A program made the position numbers and the translations under genes. Below the pieces are notes generated by a model. It was not told the DNA's origin. It saw nothing but the letters and a program-made list of their open reading frames with translations, and ran no database searches. Shown piece by piece: positions 9,311-16,124 of a stretch of 64,000 nt of DNA (the stretch's first letter is position 1; each line of letters begins with the position of its first letter). This DNA is from Dyella ginsengisoli LA-4 (GTDB lineage Bacteria; Pseudomonadota; Gammaproteobacteria; Xanthomonadales; Rhodanobacteraceae): positions 62,001 through 126,000 of the forward strand of contig NZ_AMSF01000058.1 of the NCBI RefSeq assembly GCF_000334915.1, given 5' to 3'.

Positions 9311-9616
9311 TCAGTATTCGCTGGGCAGCAGCAGTGTGGTGACGCTGCGATCCCATTCGGTGATGATCCAGAGCTTCTGGTCGGACGTGACCTGGTAGGA
9401 CGAGAACAGACGATCCTCGCCGGACTTCAGCGCGGCGTCGTTCTGCCGCCGATCGCTGTCGCTCAGGTCGCCCCATTCGCCATGAAGATGGCGGCGCAGG
9501 TACGGCGTGGGGTTGAGCCGACCCTGTCGGACCAGCTCGTCGACGCCGGCGGTCATGACCACCTGCCCGGGCGAAAAGCGTGCTTGTGACGCGAGGTTGA
9601 GGACTGCGAGTGCCAT
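9311..9616 (-). CDS. Small ICE protein, unknown
   Basis: 101-residue soluble protein starting MALAVLNLASQARFSPGQVV and ending DRSVTTLLLPSEY. A good ribosome site (AAGGAGAAACC on the minus strand) precedes the start at 9616. The middle is acidic and polar (HGEWGDLSDSDRRQNDAALKSG); there are no membrane segments and I see no catalytic motif. Similar small proteins occur in plasmid and ICE accessory clusters between the helicase and the methyltransferase gene. I do not recognise a characterised family. It has its own boxed leader stem-loop. Confidence 0.75.
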   Translation of the reverse strand: MALAVLNLASQARFSPGQVVMTAGVDELVRQGRLNPTPYLRRHLHGEWGDLSDSDRRQNDAALKSGEDRLFSSYQVTSDQKLWIITEWDRSVTTLLLPSEY

Positions 9617-9639
9617 GGTGGTTTCTCCTTCTGGAAGAA

Positions 9640-9690
9640 GGGGCCACGGCACCCCATCGGGGGCAACGTGACCCCGGTGGGTGGATGAAA
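9640..9690 (-). promoter_or_regulatory. Leader stem-loop with box, copy 2
   Basis: GGGG-C-CACG (9640-9648) pairs with CGTG-A-CCCC (9667-9675), enclosing CCCC-ATC-GGGG. The box at 9679-9690 is GGGTGGATGAAA, read as TTTCATCCACCC on the minus strand, the best match to the cluster consensus. It lies directly upstream of the ribosome site of the gene at 9616. Confidence 0.78.
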
Positions 9691-9692
9691 GC

Positions 9693-9706
9693 GACGGCGA
9701 ACCGTC
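9693..9706 (-). repeat. Lone P1-like hairpin with UUCG loop
   Basis: GACGG-CGAA-CCGTC gives a 5-bp stem with a UUCG tetraloop on the minus strand. It resembles the P1 hairpin of the three larger elements at 13.4, 15.0 and 16.9 kb, but no P2 or P3 partner is visible here. It may be a degenerate copy or an independent terminator-like hairpin after the methyltransferase gene. Confidence 0.45.
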
Positions 9707-9718
9707 AGGGAACAGCGA

Positions 9719-10828
9719 TCAGCGGATGGTCAGCACTTCGCCCCACGTGGGCGAGCCCAGCGTCAAGTCCCATGCACGAATGACCGGCACGAACTTGTCG
9801 GTGAGGATGCGCGTCTCGGCCACGGAGCCGTCGTCGCGTTCGGTGTATTCCGTCTGGAGGGTCTTCTCCTTGTGGGTATCACCTTTGACGACGAGCACGC
9901 GCCCGGTCCTGGACGTCACCACGCCGGAGATCGCGCCTGCGGCCAAGGCCAAGGCGAGATGCCAGTGCGACAAGGCCCGCGCGGGCGGACGCAGCGATTG
10001 CTGCGCGGCGCCCAGGTGGGTATCGAGCGCCGGCCAGAGACCTTGCAGCCGGCCGACTTCATCGGCGAACTGCTCGGGCTCCATCGTCACGCGATAGAAG
10101 TGCTCCGGCTCGGCCGGGCTGGCAGGGACGGTGTACGGCAGGAACGGCCATTCGAGCGGCAGTTCCTCGGCTTCGGCGTCACCCTGTCCGATCTGCAGCA
10201 GCAGACCGCGCACGGCTTTGACCGACTCCGACGCCTGGTCGCGTTGACGAATCCTGCGACCGAAGATCACCACCTGCTTGAACTGCGTTTCCACCGCACG
10301 GTAGATGCGCAGGTCGGCGAAGTGGCGCGTCAGCCATCCGACCAGCTCGGGGTCGAGCACGTAGGACGGCACGATGAAGATCAGCACGCCGCCGTACTGC
10401 AGCAGCGGCAGCGCGCGCTGATAGAAGAGCTTTTCCAGCCGCGCACGGCCCTGGCCCTGATAGCCGATGTTGCCGTTCACGTCCTTGCTCAGGTCGCCAT
10501 ACGGCGGGTTCAGCCACAGCAGCCCGAAGGACTGGCGCGAGATCAGCGTGTCCATCAGGTCACCGTGGATGCAGCGATCGACCAGTTGCCGTGCGTGGCG
10601 GGCACGCTCGGCGTCGTACTCGACGACGAAGGCCTGGACCTGCTCGCGCCCGAGGGCGTGGGCGGCTTCGGCAATCGCCACGCCTTCGCCGGCGCAGGGA
10701 TCGAGGATGGACATGGAGCCGGGAGACGGCGCCAGTGCGGACAAGGCCCGCTCCAGCGTCGGCTCGTCGGTGGGGAAGTAGCCGTTACGAATGAAATTGC
10801 GCGCCAGGCGCGGAAACATGAGTGCCAT
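9719..10828 (-). CDS. DUF6094-type SAM-dependent DNA methyltransferase-like protein
   Basis: 369-residue protein with an N-terminal Rossmann methyltransferase core. The SAM-binding motif DPCAGEG is at 43-49 and the catalytic NPPY motif of N6-adenine (or N4-cytosine) DNA methyltransferases is at 107-110. No restriction gene is nearby, so an orphan modification or anti-restriction role for the transferring element is plausible but unproven. The C-terminal 200 residues show no familiar domain. The start at 10828 follows a clear AGGAG site, and a leader hairpin precedes it. Length and motifs fit the DUF6094 group found in ICEs. Confidence 0.85.
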   Translation of the reverse strand: MALMFPRLARNFIRNGYFPTDEPTLERALSALAPSPGSMSILDPCAGEGVAIAEAAHALGREQVQAFVVEYDAERARHARQLVDRCIHGDLMDTLISRQSFGLLWLNPPYGDLSKDVNGNIGYQGQGRARLEKLFYQRALPLLQYGGVLIFIVPSYVLDPELVGWLTRHFADLRIYRAVETQFKQVVIFGRRIRQRDQASESVKAVRGLLLQIGQGDAEAEELPLEWPFLPYTVPASPAEPEHFYRVTMEPEQFADEVGRLQGLWPALDTHLGAAQQSLRPPARALSHWHLALALAAGAISGVVTSRTGRVLVVKGDTHKEKTLQTEYTERDDGSVAETRILTDKFVPVIRAWDLTLGSPTWGEVLTIR

Positions 10829-10858
10829 GGATTTCTCCTGGTGATGGATGAGGGAAGG

Positions 10859-10893
10859 CGGGCACGCGCGGCGCGCATGCCCGTGGGGATGGC
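10859..10893 (-). promoter_or_regulatory. Leader stem-loop with box, copy 3 (methyltransferase leader)
   Basis: CGGGCA (10859-10864) pairs with TGCCCG (10878-10883), and GCGC-GGC-GCGC can pair inside. The box is shortened to GGGGATGG (10885-10892). It directly abuts the stop codon of the gene upstream. Confidence 0.6.
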
Positions 10894-11544
10894 TCACGCC
10901 ACACGCCGAAGCGGTGCGTTCGCGGCCAGTTCGTACTGCGTGGTGCCGAGGGTGCCGTTGCGGATCAGCTCGCCCAACGCCTTCGTCAGCGCCGGAACAT
11001 CGAGGGCCAGCCGATGGCCTTCCAGCGGCCCGAGGGCCAAGGGAAGACCGGTCAGCATCCGCCGTGTCTGCAACAGCTCCAGCACGGTGTCGCGCCAGTG
11101 GTCGAGCAGTGGCAGCGGGCAGGTGTCCTGCACCAGCGTCCACAGCCGGTCGAGCCGGTGAGCGGAATTCCTGGGCAGAAGCGCCAGCGCGCTGGCGTTG
11201 GCCTTGTCTGGCTTCACGCAGCGACGATCGAACAGCCACACATTCGTCAGCGAACCGAACAGCGTTCGCCGATAGGCGCGGGTGATGCGCTTTTCCAGGT
11301 TCTCGACGTTGCCGACGAAGACCGGGATGGATGCGCCCTGCTCGGTGATGACGTGGAACTGGTCGAGCCCCTGTTCATCCCGGCCGAGGGTCAGGCGGGC
11401 AAGGAACTCCTGAACGGCGGTGTCGCGCGCCCAGATCGAGAGAAAGACGAGATTGCCCTGCTCGTCACCGACGCAACCGTCGGCCATGAGGTCGGGGCAT
11501 TCGTCGATGCGGTACAGCGGTTTCGCGGAAGAAGGTGCAGGCAT
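10894..11544 (-). CDS. ICE accessory protein, unknown
   Basis: 216-residue soluble protein. The N-terminal part (LYRIDECPDLMADGCVGDEQGNLVFLSIW) looks like a beta-rich domain, followed by NVENLEKRITRAYRRTLFGSL and a helical C-terminal half rich in Leu. There is no signal peptide or membrane segment, and I do not recognise a family or catalytic motif. The start at 11544 (MPAPSS...) is taken because CAAGAGGAC lies just upstream and the earlier in-frame ATG (11574) falls in the leader stem. It is part of a run of accessory genes each with its own structured leader. Confidence 0.72.
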   Translation of the reverse strand: MPAPSSAKPLYRIDECPDLMADGCVGDEQGNLVFLSIWARDTAVQEFLARLTLGRDEQGLDQFHVITEQGASIPVFVGNVENLEKRITRAYRRTLFGSLTNVWLFDRRCVKPDKANASALALLPRNSAHRLDRLWTLVQDTCPLPLLDHWRDTVLELLQTRRMLTGLPLALGPLEGHRLALDVPALTKALGELIRNGTLGTTQYELAANAPLRRVA

Positions 11545-11568
11545 GGTGATGTCCTCTTGGAAATGAAG

Positions 11569-11618
11569 GAGCAACCACAGCCCGCGGGGCCGTGCTCGCC
11601 CCGGTTGGGTGAAGGAAG
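11569..11618 (-). promoter_or_regulatory. Leader stem-loop with box, copy 4
   Basis: GAGCA (11569-11573) pairs with TGCTC (11593-11597), enclosing GCCC/GGGC. The box is GGTTGGGTGAAGGAAG (11603-11618), minus-strand CTTCCTTCACCCAACC. It has the same order as the other copies: box, stem-loop, ribosome site, start codon. Confidence 0.65.
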
Positions 11619-11628
11619 ATGCGTGCCG

Positions 11629-11994
11629 CTAGACAGCGCGGCCCGCGTGGAAGCGGTGAACCCGCTCGCGCCACTCGGGGCTTTGCACCGGCGCCATGTC
11701 GAGATAGCGCAGCGGGCACGAGTAGTAGTACGGATGCACGGACTCATCGAGGGACTTGTAGCCCCAATCGCCGCCCGAGCTTTCCAGCAGATGGCAGCCG
11801 ATGTAGCAGACGGACTCACCGGCCGCGAGGCCCATGACGCCCGCTTGCTTGGCGGTGACGCGAACCACGGTCCACAGAACGTCGCCGTCCAGCGTGTGGT
11901 CGATGACTTCGCAGCAAGCGCGTTCGGACGCCTGCGGAGCGATCAGCTCGCGGATCAACTGATCGCGCGTCTGACGAACGAAGGTCCAGCCCAT
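11629..11994 (-). CDS. Small ICE protein, unknown (possibly DUF6927-like)
   Basis: 121-residue protein beginning MGWTFVRQTRDQLIRELI. The core VIDHTLDGDVLWTVVRVT...YIGCHLLESSGGDWGYKSLDESVHPYYYSCPLRYLDM has a conserved look, with several aromatic residues and two cysteines; it resembles proteins grouped as DUF6927, from memory and unverified. No membrane segment or catalytic motif is evident. The start at 11994 has an AAGGAG site upstream. A boxed leader hairpin lies between it and the DUF3275 gene. Confidence 0.75.
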   Translation of the reverse strand: MGWTFVRQTRDQLIRELIAPQASERACCEVIDHTLDGDVLWTVVRVTAKQAGVMGLAAGESVCYIGCHLLESSGGDWGYKSLDESVHPYYYSCPLRYLDMAPVQSPEWRERVHRFHAGRAV

Positions 11995-12016
11995 GAAGGT
12001 CTCCTTGAAGAAATGG

Positions 12017-12064
12017 CCGGAGCCCTCCCCGTCGGGGGAGAACCCCGGCGGGTGGCGGAATGCC
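12017..12064 (-). promoter_or_regulatory. Leader stem-loop with box, copy 5
   Basis: CTCCCC (12025-12030) pairs with GGGGAG (12035-12040), flanked by CCGG/CCGG. The box is GGCGGGTGGCGGAATG (12047-12062), minus-strand CATTCCGCCACCCGCC. Same arrangement as the other leaders of the cluster. Confidence 0.62.
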
Positions 12065-12083
12065 GCGCAAGGCGGCGGATGGA

Positions 12084-12695
12084 TCAGGCAGCTTTGAGGT
12101 GCCAGTCCTGGGACAACGGAGCGAACTCGTAGCCGAGCTTGTCGAGACGGTCGCGCTGCTGACGCAGCACACGACGATCCACGGTCGCATCGAGCTTCAC
12201 GGTCTCGCCCAGGGGCCACAAGGAACCGAACAGCGCCGCGTCGTCTGCCTCGGCCGAGGCCGCAGCGGACACGGGGGCCGGTTCGCTGCCGAACGGCGTG
12301 GTATCGACCAGGGGATCACGCGGACTGCGCGACTTCGCCTTCGGCTTGGCCGGGGGCGATGCCGGCGCGGGCGTCTGCGCTTCCTCGTCGATCGGATCGA
12401 CTTCCTGCGGACTCAGCCGGCGGGCCTCGTCGCGGCTCAGGGCGTCGATGTTGGATAGCGTCATCCCGCCCAGATGGGCGCGGATTTCGATGACCATGCG
12501 GCCGTTGGCGTTGTACGTGGAGGGGCGAATCTCGACGATGACGAAATCACCGTCGTACTTACCCTCGCGGTACTGATCGAGTTCGGCGTTTTTCACGACG
12601 AACTCGCCGATCGAGGTCGCCAGGCGGCCGACGTTGAAGTCGCCGTTCCTGCCGTGGATGGTCTTGATGGCCAGTTGGCCGGGGATGGTGATCAT
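12084..12695 (-). CDS. DUF3275 family ICE protein
   Basis: 203-residue protein. The N-terminal 110 residues (MITIPGQLAIKTIHGRNGDF...GEFVVKNAELDQYREGKYDGDFVIVEIRPS) form the conserved DUF3275 region, followed by a Pro/Ala/Lys-rich linker and a helical C-terminal segment (VDRRVLRQQRDRLDKLGYEFAPL). Function unknown; the family is found in ICEs and genomic islands. The start at 12695 follows a GGAG-type site. The intergenic space upstream holds a simple hairpin without the box seen at neighbouring genes. Confidence 0.88.
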   Translation of the reverse strand: MITIPGQLAIKTIHGRNGDFNVGRLATSIGEFVVKNAELDQYREGKYDGDFVIVEIRPSTYNANGRMVIEIRAHLGGMTLSNIDALSRDEARRLSPQEVDPIDEEAQTPAPASPPAKPKAKSRSPRDPLVDTTPFGSEPAPVSAAASAEADDAALFGSLWPLGETVKLDATVDRRVLRQQRDRLDKLGYEFAPLSQDWHLKAA

Positions 12696-12722
12696 GAAGG
12701 TCTCCTGCGGACGAAGAGAGGA

Positions 12723-12746
12723 CAAGGCCCCGGGGATGGGGCCTTG
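12723..12746 (-). terminator. Hairpin between DUF3577 and DUF3275 genes
   Basis: CAAGGCCCC (12723-12731) pairs with GGGGCCTTG (12738-12746), 9 bp. It lies just after the DUF3577 stop. The box common to other leaders is absent and there is no T run, so it may be an RNA-processing or weak termination hairpin. Confidence 0.5.
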
Positions 12747-12750
12747 CGGA

Positions 12751-13293
12751 TCAGAACGACTCGGCAACGGCCAATGCGGGGGCATCGGCAGCGTCGTCGG
12801 CAGCATCGGCGACGGGCTTGGAAGGCTCCGGTGCCGAGGCTTGCTGAGCGTCGGACGTCACAGGGACTTCCGGGTCCCGCTCGTCGGTCTCGGTCGGCTT
12901 GGGTTCGGCCTTGTAGACGAGCTGGCCGTCGACCTTGATCCAACTGACGAACAGCAGGCGGGCCTTGAGGCTCACCCCCTGCTCGCCGGCACGCTTGCCC
13001 TTGGAGTAGGTGAAGGTGTCGGTCCACAGGTCGCCCAGGCGGAACCCGATCATCACCTTCTTCTCGGCGTCGACCGCCTGAATGCAGCGGCGCACCAGGT
13101 GCTGCGCTTCCGATCCCGATACGCGCGTGTCGAAACGCACATACGAGACGTCATCGCTGGGACCGTTCAGGGCCGCGATGTCGCAGGCCAGGAACGCATC
13201 GCCTTTCTTGGGCTTCACTTCGCGGATGCGATTGAGATACCCGAGGCCGGTGATGTGCAGATCGAAGTAGGACTTCTCGGTGGAAGTGGTCAT
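12751..13293 (-). CDS. STY4534-type ICE protein (DUF3577)
   Basis: 180-residue protein. The first 125 residues (YFDLHITGLGYLNRIREVKPKKGDAFLACDIAALNG...DLWTDTFTYSKGKRAGEQGVSLKARLLFVSWIKVDG) are the DUF3577 domain, which looks like an OB-fold single-strand DNA-binding-like domain. The C-terminal 50 residues are acidic and Ala/Pro-rich, like an SSB tail. A role in ICE DNA replication is assumed in family names but unproven. Both a boxed leader (13325-13378) and a three-hairpin RNA-like element (13449-13526) lie upstream. The known DUF3577 RNA motif is named for genes of this family. Confidence 0.9.
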   Translation of the reverse strand: MTTSTEKSYFDLHITGLGYLNRIREVKPKKGDAFLACDIAALNGPSDDVSYVRFDTRVSGSEAQHLVRRCIQAVDAEKKVMIGFRLGDLWTDTFTYSKGKRAGEQGVSLKARLLFVSWIKVDGQLVYKAEPKPTETDERDPEVPVTSDAQQASAPEPSKPVADAADDAADAPALAVAESF

Positions 13294-13324
13294 GGTGAAT
13301 CTCCTGGGAACAATGAGGCGGAGA

Positions 13325-13378
13325 CACACCCGACCCAAGGCGGGGAAGGTGTGGAACCCCCGCGTGGGTTGATGGAAC
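13325..13378 (-). promoter_or_regulatory. Leader stem-loop with box, copy 6 (DUF3577 leader)
   Basis: CACACC (13325-13330) pairs with GGTGTG (13348-13353), with CCC/GGG inside. The box is CGCGTGGGTTGATGGAAC (13361-13378), minus-strand GTTCCATCAACCCACGCG. It lies between the three-hairpin element and the DUF3577 start codon. Confidence 0.7.
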
Positions 13379-13448
13379 AGCTTGGTGGCATCGCCATCGA
13401 GAACCGATGGCCGTTCGCGCATGGATGCCGGTGCGAACTGGGGTGATC

Positions 13449-13526
13449 GACGCGGTCGGAACCGCGTCGCAGCCTTGAAGATCGTGGCTGCCTGGGCATG
13501 TCGCTGACGGACGTCAGCGGAACATG
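13449..13526 (-). ncRNA. Three-hairpin RNA-like element, copy A (upstream of DUF3577)
   Basis: Read on the minus strand, three helices follow in order. P3 (13497-13526) has CATGT/ACATG, a 2-base bulge, then CGCTGAC/GTCAGCG. P2 (13469-13491) is GCAGCC/GGCTGC with an 11-base loop. P1 (13449-13468) is GACGCGGT/ACCGCGTC with a UCCG loop. Copies B and C keep all three helices with paired changes, for example the fifth P2 pair is C-G here but T-A in B and C. It is probably a cis-acting leader or small RNA. Position upstream of a DUF3577 gene recalls the published DUF3577 RNA motif; identity is unchecked. Confidence 0.72.
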
Positions 13527-13600
13527 GCCGGAAGCGTGGCGCCGGGACGGCGCGCAGGCGAGCGGCAATCGGCACTCGCGGCTGTCCGCATTGCCGGGAA

Positions 13601-13625
13601 GAAATAGGCCCCCTGAGCGGGGGCC
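13601..13625 (-). terminator. Terminator after the DUF3085 gene
   Basis: GGCCCCC (13607-13613) pairs with GGGGGCC (13619-13625). On the minus strand the stem is followed by TATTTCTTCCC, a T-rich tail. It sits 12 bases after the DUF3085 stop and separates that gene from RNA element A. Confidence 0.72.
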
Positions 13626-13637
13626 AGGGATGGGCGG

Positions 13638-14003
13638 TCAGTTACCGCTGGGCGTGGAAGGAACCGCCTGCAGCGACAGGTGTGTCGCGGTGGCGGACAC
13701 GTCGAGGTCGTCCTCGCTGTGCAGGATGCGCGCAAACACGCCCTCCTGCGGATCGAAGAACTCGCCAAAGTCATCGCCGCCGAACTCGGCGCGCGCCAGC
13801 TCCCACCAATAGTCGAAGGCATCGACATCCGGGTTGCAGCCGGCGGCGTAGGCGATGGTCTTCTGGCGACCATCGGGCCGGCGCTCGCCGCGCTCGGCCA
13901 GGAAGTACACGCCCTGATCCTTGACCAGGATGACGTGGCATTGATTCGCCACCGCTTCGGCGAGCACGGGCCGCAGCTCCGTGCCTTTGAATCGAACAGT
14001 CAT
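13638..14003 (-). CDS. DUF3085 domain protein
   Basis: 121-residue protein beginning MTVRFKGTELRPVLAEAVANQCHVILVKDQGVYFLAERG. The conserved core YAAGCNPDVDAFDYWWELARAEFGGDDFGEFFDP is the DUF3085 signature region, a short acidic and aromatic-rich stretch. The family is widespread on ICEs and plasmids; its function is unknown. No signal peptide or membrane segment is present. The leader upstream (14004-14069) has a strong hairpin but no clear box. Confidence 0.85.
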   Translation of the reverse strand: MTVRFKGTELRPVLAEAVANQCHVILVKDQGVYFLAERGERRPDGRQKTIAYAAGCNPDVDAFDYWWELARAEFGGDDFGEFFDPQEGVFARILHSEDDLDVSATATHLSLQAVPSTPSGN

Positions 14004-14034
14004 GGGTGTGATCTCCAGGGAGGCAGGAAGAGAG

Positions 14035-14059
14035 GCTTCCCGCCGCGAGGGCGGGAAGC
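14035..14059 (-). terminator. 10-bp hairpin after gene at 14070
   Basis: GCTTCCCGCC (14035-14044) pairs perfectly with GGCGGGAAGC (14050-14059). It is the strongest simple hairpin of the cluster and lies in the short gap between two minus-strand genes. There is no T run, so it may act in RNA stability or partial termination. Confidence 0.55.
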
Positions 14060-14069
14060 TGCTGGGAGG

Positions 14070-14867
14070 TCAGTGCCGGACAGCCTTGCGACCCGACAGG
14101 CACTGCACGCGGATGCGTCTCCAGCTCCCGTCGTCGATCAGCCGTTCCAGCGTCTCGCCGAGGGTGTCGAAGAACACCTCATCGACCCGTTCGATCAGCT
14201 CTCCGTCGCGGTGCAGCTCCACCGCGTAGAGGTCGGGGCCACGCTCATACAGCACGGTGACGCGACCCTGGAACTTCATCGTGGCGACGGTGAAGCCGAT
14301 GGCCGGCGGCGTGCGGATGATGTCGGCGGGCAGCGGATCGACCCAGGTGATGTCCCGCGCACCGGCATCCACCAGCATGTGGGTGATGCGACGGAAGCCG
14401 TCGGGAGCGGGCAACTGCTCCAGTTGGTCGATCAGTTCCTGCAGCTCGGGGCAGCGGGGCTCGGGGATCGGCAGCTTCGCCGGTGCGGACCCGAGCACGA
14501 ACCGCTTCACCGTGTAGGGCTGGCCGTCGGCGGTGAACTCGGTCTGCTCCTCGGGCGTGTCCGCCCGCTGACCGTCGAAGCGGCGTCTGACATAGGGTTC
14601 GACCTGCACCTTGGCGCCCTCGTCGGGCACCTCGGTCACGAGCGTTCGATCGAGCACCGCGAACTCGGCTCGTCCCGTCTTGACGACGATGGCCTCGTCG
14701 GTGGTGGCGATGACCTTGCCCTCGAAAGGCTTCGGGTCGATGTGAAAGCCCAGCGTCGAAACCTTGGGCTGGCCGTTGAAGATGTTGAACTTGAACGAAC
14801 GGACGTTGGAAGGCACATGACCGACAACGAGCGTCGGCATCTGTGCGCGGATGGCTTGGGTATCCAT
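14070..14867 (-). CDS. ICE accessory protein, unknown (265 aa)
   Basis: 265-residue soluble protein. The N-terminal region (VVGHVPSNVRSFKFNIFNGQPKVSTLGFHIDPKPFEGKVIATTDEAIVVKTG) looks beta-rich, the middle is proline-containing, and the C-terminal part (VATMKFQGRVTVLYERGPDLYAVELHRDGELIERVDEVFFDTLGETLERLIDDG) is a mixed alpha/beta domain. I recognise no family or active-site motif. The start at 14867 has AAGGAG upstream. Like the DUF3577 gene and the gene at 16779, it carries both a boxed leader and a copy of the three-hairpin element. Confidence 0.75.
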   Translation of the reverse strand: MDTQAIRAQMPTLVVGHVPSNVRSFKFNIFNGQPKVSTLGFHIDPKPFEGKVIATTDEAIVVKTGRAEFAVLDRTLVTEVPDEGAKVQVEPYVRRRFDGQRADTPEEQTEFTADGQPYTVKRFVLGSAPAKLPIPEPRCPELQELIDQLEQLPAPDGFRRITHMLVDAGARDITWVDPLPADIIRTPPAIGFTVATMKFQGRVTVLYERGPDLYAVELHRDGELIERVDEVFFDTLGETLERLIDDGSWRRIRVQCLSGRKAVRH

Positions 14868-14888
14868 GGGGAGACTCCTTGTGGCAAC

Positions 14889-14940
14889 CAAGGGACTCCC
14901 GCCCGCAAGGGAGGCGGTCCCTTGAGGGTGAGGTGGATGG
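14889..14940 (-). promoter_or_regulatory. Leader stem-loop with box, copy 7
   Basis: CAAGGGAC (14889-14896) pairs with GTCCCTTG (14917-14924), enclosing TCCC/GGGA. The box is GGGTGAGGTGGATGG (14926-14940), minus-strand CCATCCACCTCACCC. It lies between element C and the start codon at 14867. Confidence 0.7.
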
Positions 14941-14972
14941 ACGCGGTATGCGTCCGGCGAAAGAAACGACCA

Positions 14973-15045
14973 GCACGGCGAACCGCGCCGCAGTCTCGAA
15001 GGTCTCGACTGCCTGGGCATGCTGCCGGCAACGCCAGCGAACATG
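14973..15045 (-). ncRNA. Three-hairpin RNA-like element, copy C
   Basis: P3 (15018-15045) has CATG/CATG plus a weaker inner helix. P2 (14990-15012) is GCAGTC/GACTGC with an 11-base loop. P1 (14973-14988) is GCACGG/CCGCGC with a UUCG loop. Two positions that mismatch on the plus strand (A75/C86 and C22/A41 by last two digits) become G-U pairs on the minus strand, which supports a minus-strand RNA. It lies between a terminator at 15124-15143 and a boxed leader. Confidence 0.7.
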
Positions 15046-15123
15046 CGGCCAGCGTGCGGCACATGGCGGCGGCCGTCCGTTGGGAATCGGCAATGCGCCG
15101 GCACCGCGTTCCGCGAAAAAGAA

Positions 15124-15143
15124 GAGCCCCGACGTGGGGGCTC
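15124..15143 (-). terminator. Intrinsic terminator after gene at 15158
   Basis: GAGCCCC pairs with GGGGCTC, loop centred near 15133. On the minus strand the stem runs into TTCTTTTTC, a good T tract. It separates the gene at 15158-15874 from RNA element C, so the element is probably transcribed from its own promoter. Confidence 0.8.
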
Positions 15144-15157
15144 GAATGGGTTGCGGG

Positions 15158-15874
15158 TTACTCGTCGTCGTAGAGCGTCAGCCCGTCCAGCACGGGCGCG
15201 TCGGCATCGAACACCAACATGCGAACGTCAGCGAGCGCAGCCAGGTGCAACACTTCCACGAGGGACTCCGGCACGCCCTTGGCCCGGTGCTCCTGCCGCA
15301 GCTCTTCGGCGGTGATGCCCTCGACATGCTGCAGGTTCGCATCCGTCCAGGGCGTGGCGATCAGCTTCACGCCGACCGCCGGGCTGTAGGGAATGCGGAA
15401 GGCCACGAACAAAAAACCGCCCGGCGTGGCGATGTCCGCCAGTTCGGCGAGGAAGCGGCCGGCCTCCTCGGTGATGTGCGCCGAACTGATTTCCCAAGCA
15501 CGGCTGTAGAACCCGGTCTCGAAGCGCAGGCGGCGTACCACCTCGCGCGCGGCTTCCTCGGAGTAGGTATCGCCGACGTGCAGCGGCTGGCCGGCTTCTT
15601 CGGCCATGACGGCGTAGACGAGGTTTCGGGCGATGCCGTGGCTGGGGCACTGCGCGTCCAGCTCGGGCGGCACGTTCTGGCCTTCCGTGATCAGCGCGAA
15701 GTCGTCGCAGAAGACGCAGGCATGGCGCTCGACCTGGCTGTCCGGCAGGTGCGACTGCGAGACGTGCAGCGGCAGATAGCTCAGCGGGCAGTCGTCGTCG
15801 TAGGAAATGGCGAGCAGCCGTTGCACGGACAGGCCATCGTAGCCGCGGACGAAGGGGTTGTTGGAATGGGACAT
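15158..15874 (-). CDS. ICE accessory protein, unknown (C-terminus DUF5983-like)
   Basis: 238-residue soluble protein. The N-terminal half (LSVQRLLAISYDDDCPLSYLPLHVSQSH...HACVFCDDFALITEG) contains CVFC near a conserved acidic stretch. The C-terminal half (ISSAHITEEAGRFLAEL...GGFLFVAFRIPYS...LADVRMLVFDADAPVLDGLTLYDDE) resembles the DUF5983 group of mobile-element proteins; this is a weak call from memory. No membrane segment is seen. The start at 15874 has GGAGGAAT upstream and the gene is preceded by a boxed leader. Confidence 0.72.
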   Translation of the reverse strand: MSHSNNPFVRGYDGLSVQRLLAISYDDDCPLSYLPLHVSQSHLPDSQVERHACVFCDDFALITEGQNVPPELDAQCPSHGIARNLVYAVMAEEAGQPLHVGDTYSEEAAREVVRRLRFETGFYSRAWEISSAHITEEAGRFLAELADIATPGGFLFVAFRIPYSPAVGVKLIATPWTDANLQHVEGITAEELRQEHRAKGVPESLVEVLHLAALADVRMLVFDADAPVLDGLTLYDDE

Positions 15875-15903
15875 GGGATTCCTCCAGCAGAGGATGGCCG
15901 AGG

Positions 15904-15944
15904 CAATCCCCTGCCGGGGATTGAACCCCAGCGGGCGGATGAAG
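15904..15944 (-). promoter_or_regulatory. Leader stem-loop with box, copy 8
   Basis: CAATCCCC (15904-15911) pairs perfectly with GGGGATTG (15916-15923). The box is AGCGGGCGGATGAAG (15930-15944), minus-strand CTTCATCCGCCCGCT. Leader of the gene at 15874. Confidence 0.7.
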
Positions 15945-16000
15945 TGGCAGCCGGTCAGCCGGCAGCGGTGTCGGGCCGCCCTGGTGGCGGGCGGTGCAGG

Positions 16001-16027
16001 TCAGTGGAAGATGCTGATTCGGAACAT
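16001..16027 (-). CDS. Putative 8-codon micro-ORF with its own ribosome site
   Basis: The ATG at 16025-16027 is preceded on the minus strand by GCAGGAGCGGCC, a good Shine-Dalgarno at ideal spacing, and encodes MFRISIFH followed by TGA. It has a complete boxed leader stem-loop (16051-16102), just like the real genes around it. It may be a regulatory leader peptide for the gene at 15874, or a short protein. No homology argument is possible at this length. Confidence 0.4.
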   Translation of the reverse strand: MFRISIFH

Positions 16028-16050
16028 GGCCGCTCCTGCGAAAGGAAGGA

Positions 16051-16102
16051 GGGACATGGCCCCGAACGGGGACGCATGTCCCTCGTGGGGTGGGATGAAA
16101 GG
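16051..16102 (-). promoter_or_regulatory. Leader stem-loop with box, copy 9 (before the micro-ORF)
   Basis: GGGACATG (16051-16058) pairs with CATGTCCC (16075-16082), enclosing CCCC-GAAC-GGGG. The box is GTGGGGTGGGATGAAAGG (16085-16102). It is one of the best-formed copies, yet it is followed only by an 8-codon reading frame. Confidence 0.75.
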
Positions 16103-16124
16103 ACGGTGGGTTGCCAGGCGCGGC

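Noticed and set aside
9719-10828. A restriction-modification system
   Set aside because: Only the methyltransferase-like protein is present; no endonuclease or specificity gene is adjacent.
9231-16102. The repeated leader hairpins as a CRISPR array
   Set aside because: Spacing is irregular, genes lie between the copies, and stems differ in sequence while keeping pairing.
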